64,000 nucleotides of DNA from Chromohalobacter canadensis (GTDB lineage Bacteria > Pseudomonadota > Gammaproteobacteria > Pseudomonadales > Halomonadaceae): the NCBI RefSeq assembly GCF_029544075.1, contig NZ_JAJQJH010000013.1, positions 1 through 64,000 on the forward strand, read 5' to 3'. The number at the start of each line of letters is the position of its first letter. Position 1 is the stretch's first letter. The notes under the pieces were generated by a model. The model was given only the letters and a program-made list of their open reading frames with translations. It was not told the DNA's origin and did no database searches. Of this stretch, positions 55,454-64,000 are shown one piece after another. A program made the translations under genes and the position numbers.

Positions 55454-56322
55454 GTTGCCGACTCCTTGTCATGCAACAGGCACCAATCATCCAACATGCG
55501 GCTCAGCTCGAGCCGCCAAGGCTTCTGATGGATACCGAAAACGTCCAACACGCGGCGGCAGTTCAGGACCCGCCGCAAGGGACGGTCGTGATGGTGATGC
55601 AAGGCATGCAATGTCCCTAATGTCGCGTCACGCTCCTGCCGTTCAAGATGCGTGGTGAGGTATGTGCGCACGACGGAGGCGAACGTATACGGGCTGATCG
55701 GCTCGGTACCCGCTAGATGGTAGGCGCCCCAAGCATCGGCGCCACAACCTTGCTGCTGCATCATGCCGATCAACGCCATGGCCACCGCATCGACCGAGGT
55801 CGGACACAGGATGACGTCTTCCGCGGCGCGTACTTCGTCACCCGCCAGCAGCGTGTCGAGTAACTCGGGCAACCAGGCATGCGCCCCGCCAAGCGCGAAC
55901 AGCGGCCCCAGCCGTACTATGAGGTGCCTAGGCAGACACTCACGCACCCGGTCGCCGGTCGCAATCAAGCGCTTCAAACTGTCATCTCGTGGCGCCGGAA
56001 TGACATGCTCGTCGAGCGGCCCGTCGCCCCCCTCCTCATAGAGTTCATCGGACACGCACCAGATCAACGGCACATCGTATTCCCGACACAGCGCGAGATT
56101 GGCGTCGACCGCTTCGACATGGGCCATGACCTCGGCGGGCGCCAAACGTGACGGCGCCGATAATGGCGGCACTATCAGCGCATCAGGCCGGGCCTCGGCC
56201 AAGGCCTCCGCCGCGACTTGCGTCTCCTCGACGATGGTCAGTTGAGTATCGCGACGTCTATTGGCCTCACGCGCCAGCGCAAGACTCAAGCAATGTCCCG
56301 CATCCGCCAGCAGCAGCTTCAC
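55450..56322 (-). CDS. Sugar nucleotide-binding (RmlD-like) reductase family protein
   Basis: This 290-residue Rossmann protein resembles dTDP-4-dehydrorhamnose reductases, but its N-terminal glycine motif is weak (KLLLADAGHCLSLAL). It has VIVPPLSAPSRLAPAEV and LIVRLGPLFALGGAHAWLPELLDTL in place of the standard RmlD segments, so RmlD activity is doubtful. I chose the GTG at 56322, with AAAGGAG 6 bases upstream, over the in-frame start at 56412. It is in an operon with plsC. Confidence 0.68.
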   Translation of the reverse strand: MKLLLADAGHCLSLALAREANRRRDTQLTIVEETQVAAEALAEARPDALIVPPLSAPSRLAPAEVMAHVEAVDANLALCREYDVPLIWCVSDELYEEGGDGPLDEHVIPAPRDDSLKRLIATGDRVRECLPRHLIVRLGPLFALGGAHAWLPELLDTLLAGDEVRAAEDVILCPTSVDAVAMALIGMMQQQGCGADAWGAYHLAGTEPISPYTFASVVRTYLTTHLERQERDATLGTLHALHHHHDRPLRRVLNCRRVLDVFGIHQKPWRLELSRMLDDWCLLHDKESAT

Positions 56323-56485
56323 GGCCTCTCCTTTCGCATGCTCGTCTCCTCGATTCGTCGTCCACCTCGTCGGCAGGGGCACATACTCGCCCATCGCCGT
56401 ATTGTCTGTCATCTTCGTTGCCGCCGCACGGCGACGTGCCGTGTCATGCGCAAGGCTGACATTCTACGCCAAGCAGGCGACAGAC

Positions 56486-58348
56486 TCAGCCCGAAACCCC
56501 GGGGTGCCCCGCTACCAGACCACCCAGCACACGTTCCATTGCCAGAGCGGGCATGGGACGGAAGAAATAGAACCCCTGAACCAAGTCGCAACGCATCTCC
56601 CGGACCAGTGCGAGCTGCTCACGATTCTCGACCCCCTCGGCCACGACCTCCAGGCCCAGGCGGTGGCCGATGAAGATCGCAGCCTCCATGATCGCGCGAT
56701 CCTTGGGCTGATCCGGGGCATCCCGCACGAAGGCACGATCGATCTTGAGTGCCGTTACCGGAAAGTGCTTGAGATAACTCAGCGACGAGTAGCCGGTGCC
56801 GAAATCATCAATGGCGATGCGAAAGCCCAGGCCATGCAGCCTCCGTAAGCCTTCCAGGATACGGTCATCGGCCTCGATGAGCACATTCTCGGTGAGTTCC
56901 AACCCTATATCTTGAGGGCCCAGGCCATGGCGTGCCAGGCAATCCTCGAAGTGCTGAAAAACATCGGGCCGACTTATCTGCCGACCGGAGAAGTTGATAT
57001 CGATGCGTCCGACGACCAATCCGGCCTCCCGCCACAGCACGCACTGTCGACAGGCGGTTTCCATGACCCAATCACCGAGACGATGGATCAGGTCAGAGCG
57101 TTCGGCGAGGGGAATGAACTCGGCCGGTGAGACCGGTGAACCCTCAGCCGGCTGCCAGCGCAGTAGCGCCTCGAGATTCTCGATACGCCCGCTCGCAGCA
57201 GAAACCTGCGGCTGGTAATGCAGAGAGAGCTCTCTGTTATCCAAAGCCTTCGTAAGCCGATCGACAAGGCGGTGCTGGTAGAGCAGTTGGTCATGGAGCT
57301 GCTGGTCGAAGAACCATACGCTACCGCGACCATCCAGCTTGGCCCGGTTCTTGGCCACGTCAGCGTTACGGATCAGCTCGCTGGCCGTTTTGCCGTTGTC
57401 CGGATAGAGGCTGATCCCCAGACAGGCCGTCACCTGATGCCGAGAACCATCCAACAGAAAAGGAGAGTGAAGAACCTCTTGAACCTTGTGAACCAGCTGC
57501 AAGAGCATTTCCTTGCGCTGACACATCGGGAAGGCGATGACGAATTCATCGCCGGAGAGCCGCGACATGATGTCTGACGCTTCCGTCACTCGATGCAGCC
57601 GCCGGGCCAACTCGACCAACAGCCGATCACCCTGTTCATAGCTTAGGGCGTCATTGATCGCCACGAAGTCGTCGATATCCAGATAGACCAGCATCATCCC
57701 GGCACTCTGTCGGCGACAATCGACGATGACCTCGTCCAGCTGCACCTCGAACGTCTGGCGATTGGGCAGACGCGTCAGGGCATCGAAACGCGTGGCAAAA
57801 TCCAGCTCGCGATACGCCCGCTTCTGAGCCGAGAGATCCACGTCGACACAGAACATCAGGGGATTCTCGGTGTGTTCGCCAAGCATCACGTGATGAGAGA
57901 AGACCGAAACCGGCTCCCCACTCTTGTGCTGAAGCTCGAGCTCTTCCGCCGGGATGTTGACCCCTTCTCTCACCCAAGCCCGATGCGCCTGAATCACAGA
58001 TTCACGCATGGACTCCGGGATAATCAACTCTTCCAGCGATTGGCCCTGCGCCTCCGCGGCGCCATAACCGTATAGCCGGGTGCTGGCCTCGTTCCAGTAG
58101 ATCACACGGCGCTCGCGATCATAGCCCTGGACCGCCACTCTGGGCAGGCTCTCCAGTAGAGCTCGGAAGCGCTGTTCGCTCTCCAGATACTGACGGCGCA
58201 AGAGCTCAATATCGTCCTGAACACTATCGCTTTGAGCCTCTGACCATCTCGCCCTGAGCTGTTGCCACCGACGCGCTAGTTTATGACACCGCAAGATTAG
58301 CCAGCGTCGAAAAACGACATCGTAACCGCCCATCCACTTTTCCATCAT
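56486..58348 (-). CDS. PAS-GGDEF-EAL cyclic-di-GMP signalling protein
   Basis: This is a 620-residue soluble protein: an N-terminal helix with coiled-coil character, PAS (about 55-175), GGDEF (about 185-345) and EAL (about 360-610). The cyclase motif reads RLSGDEF (first Gly replaced by Ser), which can still be active. The EAL domain has LEALLRW, LELTEN and DDFGTGYSS, so phosphodiesterase activity is likely. The start could be the second Met (58345). It lies 271 bp from the divergent dioxygenase gene. Confidence 0.9.
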   Translation of the reverse strand: MMEKWMGGYDVVFRRWLILRCHKLARRWQQLRARWSEAQSDSVQDDIELLRRQYLESEQRFRALLESLPRVAVQGYDRERRVIYWNEASTRLYGYGAAEAQGQSLEELIIPESMRESVIQAHRAWVREGVNIPAEELELQHKSGEPVSVFSHHVMLGEHTENPLMFCVDVDLSAQKRAYRELDFATRFDALTRLPNRQTFEVQLDEVIVDCRRQSAGMMLVYLDIDDFVAINDALSYEQGDRLLVELARRLHRVTEASDIMSRLSGDEFVIAFPMCQRKEMLLQLVHKVQEVLHSPFLLDGSRHQVTACLGISLYPDNGKTASELIRNADVAKNRAKLDGRGSVWFFDQQLHDQLLYQHRLVDRLTKALDNRELSLHYQPQVSAASGRIENLEALLRWQPAEGSPVSPAEFIPLAERSDLIHRLGDWVMETACRQCVLWREAGLVVGRIDINFSGRQISRPDVFQHFEDCLARHGLGPQDIGLELTENVLIEADDRILEGLRRLHGLGFRIAIDDFGTGYSSLSYLKHFPVTALKIDRAFVRDAPDQPKDRAIMEAAIFIGHRLGLEVVAEGVENREQLALVREMRCDLVQGFYFFRPMPALAMERVLGGLVAGHPGVSG

Positions 58349-58619
58349 CGAAAGATGCTGTTGCCTGCATCATGAAACCAGATGACGCCCTCGCACTATC
58401 TCGCTCACTTCATACTCAAGGCATACGCAGGAATTCATCTAAATGTCAGCCCGACTCAGCCTGGCGTTGTCATCTGGCGTCACGAACCGTGATCAAAATC
58501 AACGTAATACAACAATCTTTATACCTTTTTTGATATTTCGCTGCAGATATTCTCCTTTCCGAAGGTTGCCCGGACGATATCGGGCAATCTCGCCCCATAT
58601 ATCAATGGAGAAGATCTCA

Positions 58620-59414
58620 ATGAAACTCGACACCCTCAAGCGTGGCTTCAATTCCAGCACCATACCCTCCGATCCGCTCGCCGACTACTGGTCGCCGACG
58701 ATTCACCAAGCCCTGAACCAGCAGGACTGGAGCAAAACCGAGGTGCGTTCCCGAGTAGACCTCAAGGCTTGGCAGGCATTCACCGCCGACTTGCCCCGGG
58801 ACCCCTATGTCAATCGTCGCTGGAAACGTATGTCCTGGCTGACGCTGGATGAACGTGACGACGTCGTCGATATGGGCCATTGCCCCATGGCTCAGGGCGG
58901 CACCTTTAATGATGCGGAGAGCATGGCAGACCGCCTGCGCTACTATGAGCCGCTGACGCCGGCGTTCATGGCCCGACCGGACGTGAAGGCCTTCGTGCGT
59001 GCCTGGGCGCGGCTCTGGGACCTGAAACCCAACGAACCTATCCTGATGCAGATAACCGGCGTTCGTGGAGAAGGCATGATCGATCCCCTGCAGGGACAGG
59101 GGATTCATGCCGACGGATGCAAGGCGCTGAGCATCCTGGTGTTAAGTCGCCACAATGTCGGCGGGGGCGATAACCACCTGTATGCCGACAAGGCGGGCAC
59201 TTTCCCCGTGGCCGACACGACCCTCGCCCCGGGCGATATCCTCCACCTGCGTGATGACCGTCTCTTTCATAGCGTGGACGGTATCCACCAGGAAGATGCC
59301 GGCGCGCCCTTCGAGCGCTTCATCATCATCATCAACAGCCGCTTCGTGGATCCGTTTCAGAACCAAATCCTGCGTCGGCACTTTCCCGAGGCGGTGCTCA
59401 ACGAGACCCGCTAA
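58620..59414 (+). CDS. Fe(II)/2-oxoglutarate dioxygenase, PF10014 (isoleucine-hydroxylase type)
   Basis: This 264-residue protein has the facial triad QGIHADG (His-x-Asp) with distal His in LFHSVDGI, and an Arg in FERFIIII that would hold 2-oxoglutarate. The spacing and the RHNVGGGDNHLY segment match PF10014, whose characterised members hydroxylate free L-isoleucine, leucine or methionine. It is not ectoine hydroxylase, whose sequence differs. I chose the ATG at 58620 with GGAGAAG upstream; an alternative ATG is at 58605. It is a single gene, preceded by an A/T-rich region with a hairpin (58566-58587) and followed by a terminator. Confidence 0.82.
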   Translation: MKLDTLKRGFNSSTIPSDPLADYWSPTIHQALNQQDWSKTEVRSRVDLKAWQAFTADLPRDPYVNRRWKRMSWLTLDERDDVVDMGHCPMAQGGTFNDAESMADRLRYYEPLTPAFMARPDVKAFVRAWARLWDLKPNEPILMQITGVRGEGMIDPLQGQGIHADGCKALSILVLSRHNVGGGDNHLYADKAGTFPVADTTLAPGDILHLRDDRLFHSVDGIHQEDAGAPFERFIIIINSRFVDPFQNQILRRHFPEAVLNETR

Positions 59415-59440
59415 GATTCACCGCAAATCCCAAACGGGTC

Positions 59441-59465
59441 GGCGCCGGAGTTCGTCTCCGGCGCC
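59441..59465 (+). terminator. Terminator of the dioxygenase gene
   Basis: A perfect 10-bp stem GGCGCCGGAG / CTCCGGCGCC with loop TTCGT, followed by TCTTCCC. It starts 26 bp after the stop codon. Confidence 0.7.
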
Positions 59466-59523
59466 TCTTCCCTAGATAAAAGCGCCAGTCAGGCGCTGCA
59501 TGTCATGCCTGGCGCACAACGCA

Positions 59524-59551
59524 AAACGCCACGCCGAATGGCGTGGCGTTT
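59524..59551. terminator. Terminator of hmp
   Basis: A perfect 12-bp stem AAACGCCACGCC / GGCGTGGCGTTT with loop GAAT, placed 19 bp after the hmp stop (minus strand). Short T-rich ends lie on both sides. Confidence 0.75.
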
Positions 59552-59570
59552 CGGTCATCGACACGGCGTC

Positions 59571-60752
59571 TCAGGCGACGCGTGCCAACGACTCGGCAGG
59601 CCCGAAGAATTCATGATGGCGCCGGCTGGCCGCGACGCCGAGCGTTTCCAGCGCCACATCGACGCAGCGCATGAAGTCCGCCGGCCCCACCGTATAGTAC
59701 TGCGCGTCACGCGGGGCGTAGTCCGCCAGCAGCGCGGCATCCACACGGCCAACGTGATCAGGGGAGTCCTCCGGGCGCGGTTGCGAATAGACGGTGGCCA
59801 CTTGCAGCAACGCCGGAAACGCCTTGCGTAACTCCTCCAGCTCGTCGGCAAACGCACGCACCGCACCGTCGCGTGCCGCATGCAGGTAGACGACCCGGCG
59901 TCCTTCCTCGAGCGCCTGCCGTGCCAGCGGCAGCATCGGTGTCTGCCCCACGCCACCACTGATCAGCATCACCGGCGTGTCGCCTGCGGCCAGGGTCAAA
60001 TGCCCCGCCGGCGGTAGCAGCTCCAGGGTGTCGCCCACCGCCAGGCGGTCATGAAAATGGCGACTGACCTGGCCACCCTCCTCGCGCTTGATGGAGATCC
60101 GATAGGTCCGACCATTGGGCGCCGCCGAGAGGCTGTAGTGGCGATGCACGGTGTCGCCGTCGATGGCCAGTTTGAGGCCAATATACTGTCCCGGGCGATG
60201 CTCAGCGACCGCACCGCCATCTACCGGCGCCAGCTCGAAGGAAGTGATGACGGCGCTCTCGGGATGCTTGGCGACAATGCGGAACTCACGGGTGCCGTCC
60301 CAACCACCAGGCTGGGTGGCGAAGTCGTGATAGCGACGTGCCTCCTTCTCGATCAGCAGCCCCGCCAGTTCCTCATAAAGCGCGCTCCAGGCATCGGCGA
60401 CCTCCTCCGTTACTGCCTCGCCCAGTTCCTCGCCGATCGCCACCATCAGACATTCGCCGACGATGGGATAGTGCTCGGGACGAATGCCCAGCGAGACGTG
60501 CTTGTCGACGATGATACCCAGCACATCGTCGAGACGTTCAGGCTCGTGCCGCAGTTGTACATAGGCAACGACGGCGCCCGCCAGCGCGCGAGGCTGTCCA
60601 CCGCTTTGCTGGTGCGCGGCGTTGAACAACGTCTTCACCTCGGGATAACGCGCAAACATCAACGGGTAAAAGCGCTTGGCGATGGCTTCGATGTGTTCGG
60701 CAACCACCGGTGTAGTGGCGGCGATTACGGACTCCTGGGCGGATGTCAGCAT
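59571..60752 (-). CDS. hmp: Nitric oxide dioxygenase (flavohemoglobin)
   Basis: This enzyme converts NO with O2 and NAD(P)H to nitrate. The globin domain (1-140) has distal Tyr29 and proximal His85 (DKHVSLGI). The FAD domain has HRHYSLS and the NAD domain has MLISGGVGQTPMLPL and FGPAESL. It has 393 residues, the standard length. GAGGAG lies 5 bases before the ATG. A -24/-12 promoter and three NorR-type sites lie upstream, next to divergent norR. Confidence 0.96.
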   Translation of the reverse strand: MLTSAQESVIAATTPVVAEHIEAIAKRFYPLMFARYPEVKTLFNAAHQQSGGQPRALAGAVVAYVQLRHEPERLDDVLGIIVDKHVSLGIRPEHYPIVGECLMVAIGEELGEAVTEEVADAWSALYEELAGLLIEKEARRYHDFATQPGGWDGTREFRIVAKHPESAVITSFELAPVDGGAVAEHRPGQYIGLKLAIDGDTVHRHYSLSAAPNGRTYRISIKREEGGQVSRHFHDRLAVGDTLELLPPAGHLTLAAGDTPVMLISGGVGQTPMLPLARQALEEGRRVVYLHAARDGAVRAFADELEELRKAFPALLQVATVYSQPRPEDSPDHVGRVDAALLADYAPRDAQYYTVGPADFMRCVDVALETLGVAASRRHHEFFGPAESLARVA

Positions 60753-60796
60753 GATGTCTCCTCGCGATAGGCGTTCAAGTGTGTGCCCCTGCTATC

Positions 60797-60811
60797 GCAA
60801 TCGGAGTGCCA
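60797..60811 (-). promoter_or_regulatory. Sigma-54 promoter of hmp
   Basis: On the minus strand TGGCAC-N5-TTGC is a full match to the -24/-12 consensus of RpoN promoters. Transcription would start near 60785, about 30 bp before the hmp ATG. The divergently encoded NorR is a sigma-54 activator. Confidence 0.85.
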
Positions 60812-60943
60812 ACTCGGCTCATTTAGCCGTGTCCGCGACATTGTGCCACGCCAGTGCCTGTCGAGACCGCGTGGTTGCCGCGTTGCAGAAACTTCAGGGC
60901 GCAGCCCAGTAGACGACGAGCACTTGCCCTCGGCGTAATGACT

Positions 60944-61008
60944 GTCAAAATAACACCCACATCGCATGTCACTATGACAATTTGCTCGAAAGAGAATGTC
61001 CAAATGAC
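60944..61008. promoter_or_regulatory. Three NorR-type binding sites
   Basis: Three GT-N7-AC elements: GTCAAAATAAC (60944-60954), GTCACTATGAC (60968-60978, within a perfect TGTCA-N3-TGACA dyad) and GTCCAAATGAC (60998-61008, overlapping the norR start codon). E. coli NorR also uses three GT-N7-AC enhancer sites. They lie about 130-210 bp upstream of the hmp -24/-12 promoter, suitable for enhancer action, and the third could also repress norR. Confidence 0.75.
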
Positions 61009-62572
61009 AGTCTTCTTGCACACCCTGCGCGACCTACTCGCCGATCTCAGCGTCGGGCGTGGCAGCGACGCTCTGCCCGAGCGCTGGGCAAAGCTGCTCG
61101 CCGCGCTGGTCGGCGATTATCCCGCCGATGCCAGCACGTTGATGGTCGCTCACGACGACGGCCTGCAGCCCGTGGCCGTGCTAGGCCTAGACGACGAAGT
61201 CCGCGGACGCCGCTTTAGCCTGACCGCGCACCCGCGTCTAGCCGCAATCGCCGCGCATCCCGGCGTGTGCCGCTTCCCGCTAGATTCGCCGTTGCCCGAT
61301 CCCTTCGATGGTCTGCTCGACGACACCTTGAGCCATGTGCATGACTGCATGGGCGTGGCCCTGCGCGATGGCGACCGACTGCTCGGCATGCTGACGCTGG
61401 ATGCCCTGACGCCGGGTTGCCTGGCCACCGTCGATGATGACGAACTGTTGGCCGCGGCGGGCCTGTTGGCGACCTGCCTGCGTCTCGCACAGCAGCTCAG
61501 CGATACCCGTTCGCGCCTCAATCAGGCACTCGACCAGCACTTCACCGATCAGGACGCACCGCGTCACAGCACGCCCGATTGGCAGAGTCCTGCCATGCGG
61601 CGGTTGGAGGAAAGCCTCGCCCTGGTGGCGCCCACCGACATGAGCGTGCTGTTGCATGGCGAGACCGGGGTCGGCAAGGAGCGTATCGCCCGCCGCGTGC
61701 ATGCGCTTTCCGCACGTCGCGAGGGGCCACTAGTACGCGTCAATTGCGCGGCCCTGCCCGAGTCGCTGATTGAAAGTGAACTCTTCGGCCATCGGCGCGG
61801 CGCGTTTTCCGGGGCCGTCCGCGATCATCGCGGCCATTTCGCCATGGCCCACGACGGCACGCTGATGCTCGACGAAATCGGTGAACTACCGTTGGCCATG
61901 CAGCCCAAGCTACTGCGCGTGCTGCAGGAAGGCGAGATTCAGCCGCTGGGAAGCGAAACCCCGCAGCGCGTCAACGTGCGCCTGGTCGCGGTCACCAATC
62001 GCGACCTGAGCCAGGAGGTCGCCGCCGGGCGCTTCCGCGAAGACCTCTACCACCGTCTGAGCGTCTTCCCCTTGCAGGCCCCGCCCCTGCGGGAGCGTCG
62101 CGAGGATGTGCCGCTGCTGGCCGGTGGCTTCCTGGAGGACAACCGCATTCGCCTGGGGCTCGCCAATCTGCGCCTCGACCTCGCGGCCGAACACGCCCTA
62201 CTGTCCTGGCCGTGGCCAGGGAACATCCGCGAACTGGAGCATACCCTGGGACGTGCCGCGCTACGTGCCTTCGGAGACCAGTCTCCTGCAGGGCAGGACG
62301 CGCGTCGCAATGCCGTAGTCCGCATCGCCGCGCATCACTTGGAACTGCCGACAACGCCCGCCGACGACACCACTTCTTCCGAACCCACAGTACCCGAAAC
62401 GCACCCCGCGCCCCCCGTGCCGCTACGCGAAGCCGTCGAGGACTTCCAGCGCCGGCATATCGCCCACGCACTGGAGGTACACGATGGCAACTGGGCCGCT
62501 ACCGCGCGAACCTTGGGAACGGATAGCGGCAATCTGCACCGTCTGGGTAAACGCCTGGGGCTTAAACCTTAA
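61004..62572 (+). CDS. norR: NO-responsive sigma-54 activator NorR
   Basis: The 522-residue protein has an N-terminal GAF domain (1-175) that in the family binds NO through a non-heme iron. An AAA+ domain follows, with Walker [22 protein letters not shown] (sigma-54 loop, Ser in place of Thr in GAFTGA) and Walker [13 protein letters not shown]-terminal Fis-type HTH ([20 protein letters not shown]) closes it. I chose the ATG at 61004. It is divergent from hmp and is expected to activate it. Confidence 0.93.
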   Translation: MTVFLHTLRDLLADLSVGRGSDALPERWAKLLAALVGDYPADASTLMVAHDDGLQPVAVLGLDDEVRGRRFSLTAHPRLAAIAAHPGVCRFPLDSPLPDPFDGLLDDTLSHVHDCMGVALRDGDRLLGMLTLDALTPGCLATVDDDELLAAAGLLATCLRLAQQLSDTRSRLNQALDQHFTDQDAPRHSTPDWQSPAMRRLEESLALVAPTDMSVLLHGETGVGKERIARRVHALSARREGPLVRVNCAALPESLIESELFGHRRGAFSGAVRDHRGHFAMAHDGTLMLDEIGELPLAMQPKLLRVLQEGEIQPLGSETPQRVNVRLVAVTNRDLSQEVAAGRFREDLYHRLSVFPLQAPPLRERREDVPLLAGGFLEDNRIRLGLANLRLDLAAEHALLSWPWPGNIRELEHTLGRAALRAFGDQSPAGQDARRNAVVRIAAHHLELPTTPADDTTSSEPTVPETHPAPPVPLREAVEDFQRRHIAHALEVHDGNWAATARTLGTDSGNLHRLGKRLGLKP

Positions 62573-62598
62573 GCATTACCGACTGGGCTGACCCCTTT

Positions 62599-62633
62599 AC
62601 CTATAAAGCCCCGAATGTCGGGGCTTTATAGGT
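62599..62633. terminator. Bidirectional terminator between norR and ssb
   Basis: A perfect 16-bp stem ACCTATAAAGCCCCGA / TCGGGGCTTTATAGGT with a 3-base loop. The GC core is flanked by A/T-rich arms, so it works on both strands. Confidence 0.9.
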
Positions 62634-62663
62634 TACACATCACGCTTCCATCTTCGGCAAACG

Positions 62664-63218
62664 TCAGAACGGGATTTCGTCGTCGAAGTCATCGAAGTTG
62701 CCGGGGTTGGGAGCGCCGTAATTACCTTGCTGCCCACCCTGCTGGGGCGGCTGTTGCTGAGGTGCCTGCTGCTGCGGAGGCGGGCCACCCTGTGGCTGGC
62801 CGTAGCTGCCCTGCTGCGCCGCACCACCTTGCTGAGGCGCATTTTGCGAGGGCTGAGCATAGTCGCCGCCACCCTGGCCGCTACGCGAGTCGAGCATCTG
62901 CATGTCGTTGGCGACGATCTCGGTAGAGTACCGATCCTGGCCGTCCTGGCCCTGCCACTTGCGCGTCTGCAGGCGGCCCTCGACATAGATACGCGAGCCT
63001 TTCTTCACGTACTGCTGGGCGATTTCCGCCAGCTTGTTGAACATCACCACCGTGTGCCATTCCGTACGCTCCTGGCGCTGACCGCTCTGGCGGTCGGTCC
63101 AGGTATCGGTAGTGGCGATGCGTAGATTGCACACCGGATTGCCGGAAGGCAGAAAGCGGACTTCTGGATCCTGACCGAGATTGCCGATCAGGATGACCTT
63201 GTTCACGCCGCGCGCCAT
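62664..63218 (-). CDS. ssb: Single-stranded DNA-binding protein
   Basis: This is a 184-residue SSB. The N-terminal OB fold (1-110) begins [20 protein letters not shown] long Gly/Gln/Pro-rich linker and the acidic tip DFDDEIPF, which docks repair and replication partners, follow. The linker is richer in Gln-Pro runs than in E. coli. It is preceded on the minus strand by a YajR-like transporter gene, an order (uvrA-transporter-ssb) common in pseudomonads. Confidence 0.96.
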   Translation of the reverse strand: MARGVNKVILIGNLGQDPEVRFLPSGNPVCNLRIATTDTWTDRQSGQRQERTEWHTVVMFNKLAEIAQQYVKKGSRIYVEGRLQTRKWQGQDGQDRYSTEIVANDMQMLDSRSGQGGGDYAQPSQNAPQQGGAAQQGSYGQPQGGPPPQQQAPQQQPPQQGGQQGNYGAPNPGNFDDFDDEIPF

Positions 63219-63251
63219 GTGAGTCTCCTTGAAATAGTCTCGCGCCCGTTA

Positions 63252-64000
63252 TCAGGCGCTCTTGTGATCTCGCTGGGAGCCGAGGACGCGTTCCAGCGCC
63301 TCGGAATCCAGCCGCTGGCGGTCGACCTTGAGGTAGGCGACACGCTCGTCGGGCACCACCATGACATCCTCGACACCGGCCACGGCGGCAAAGCGATCCA
63401 TCAGTGTATCCATCGTGCCCATCGAGCGCTCGTCCAGGGCGACGATCTCGCTCGAGAGATGGCGAGGGGCCGGCATCTTCCAGACAATCGCCAACCATAC
63501 CGCACCCAGTAACGTCGCGCCCAGAAAGACCGCATCCAGGCCGAAATGTTGGGAGAGAAAGCCCCCGGCCGTTCCGCCCAGAAAGGCCCCCAGAAACTGA
63601 CTGGTGGAGTACACGCCCATCGCCGTACCCTTGGCGCCCGCCGGGGCCAACTTACTGATCATCGACGGCAGCGTGGCCTCCAACAAGTTGAAGGCCACGA
63701 AGAAGCCCCAGAGCAGTGAGAACAACGCCCAGCGTCCATCGGAAAACTCCACCAGCCCCGCCAGGCACAGCGTTAGCCACGCCACGGCGCCGATGAAGAC
63801 CGGTTTCATTTTGCGGTACTTTTCGGCCACGATCACCAGCGGCACCATGGCCACGAAGGCTAGCGCCATGATCGGCAGATATACCCAGCCGTGATGCGCC
63901 GGCGCAATGCCCAAGGCTTCCAGGCGAAAAGGCACAGCCACGAAGCAGGCGGTCAGAATAGCGTGCAGGGCGAAGATCGAGAAATCCAGGCGCAACAGAT
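63252..64000 (-). CDS. MFS transporter, YajR-like (5' part beyond window)
   Basis: Only about the last 249 residues are in the window. They show helices 7-12 of a major facilitator (FALHAILTACFVAVPF, LLWGFFVAFNLLEATLPSMIS, GVYSTSQFLGAFLGGTAGG). A soluble C-terminal domain of about 65 residues (AGVEDVMVVPDERVAYLKVD) resembles the ferredoxin-like YAM domain of YajR. The N-terminal half lies to the right of position 64000. The substrate is unknown. It ends 33 bp before ssb, possibly in the same transcript. Confidence 0.82.
   Translation of the reverse strand, partial: LLRLDFSIFALHAILTACFVAVPFRLEALGIAPAHHGWVYLPIMALAFVAMVPLVIVAEKYRKMKPVFIGAVAWLTLCLAGLVEFSDGRWALFSLLWGFFVAFNLLEATLPSMISKLAPAGAKGTAMGVYSTSQFLGAFLGGTAGGFLSQHFGLDAVFLGATLLGAVWLAIVWKMPAPRHLSSEIVALDERSMGTMDTLMDRFAAVAGVEDVMVVPDERVAYLKVDRQRLDSEALERVLGSQRDHKSA

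Noticed and set aside
58620-59414. Ectoine hydroxylase (EctD)
   Set aside because: Expected in a halophile and also a 2OG-dioxygenase, but length, N-terminus and motif spacing match PF10014 rather than the EctD/PhyH family.

Overview
The window looks like chromosome from a high-GC gammaproteobacterium of the Halomonadaceae (Halomonas/Chromohalobacter type). This is an inference from overall GC, acidic protein tails (Obg, SSB), protein resemblance and gene order; no rRNA gene lies inside the window to prove it. Much of 7.9-35.6 kb follows the order known from Pseudomonas aeruginosa: clpB, pgeF, rluD, bamD, thiO, minor pilins, ispH, fkpB, lspA, ileS, ribF, murJ, rpsT, proB, obgE, rpmA, rplU, ispB.

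Layout. The left edge (1-250) holds tandem promoters and a boxA of an rRNA operon whose 16S gene lies off the left end; a pair of perfect DnaA boxes follows. Then come pssA and the branched-chain amino acid genes (ilvC with divergent ilvY; ilvBN), a sugar-porter transporter, and clpB behind a sigma-32-type promoter. Next are pgeF-rluD, bamD, nadE and thiO. At 16.2-22.9 kb there are two sets of type IV minor pilin genes. One of them ends in a 748-residue PilX-like protein with a 36-residue beta-repeat passenger, and no pilY1 is present. The housekeeping block ispH to ispB follows, then tRNA-Pro(CGG).

From 35.7 to 38.7 kb is a small accessory stretch: a Fic protein with an altered motif, a short antisense ORF, two unknown genes and an Lgt-like/thioredoxin fusion. 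rapA comes next. At 41.7-50.8 kb is a compact photobiology and membrane-lipid locus. A TIGR01777-type epimerase gene diverges from cbiX-merR-phrB-NTF2-SDR-FAD oxidoreductase-DUF1365-cfa-DUF2878. The MerR protein resembles LitR/CarH light regulators but lacks their B12-binding residues, and TTGTACA motifs lie at the two control regions. I consider this the most interesting system in the window.

The right end holds two PAS-GGDEF-EAL proteins flanking fabAB, plsC and an RmlD-like gene. It continues with a lone Fe(II)/2-oxoglutarate dioxygenase of the isoleucine-hydroxylase type, and a nitric-oxide module (hmp and norR, with three NorR-type sites and a -24/-12 promoter). It ends with ssb and a YajR-like transporter cut by the window edge. 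I saw no CRISPR array, insertion sequence or prophage.
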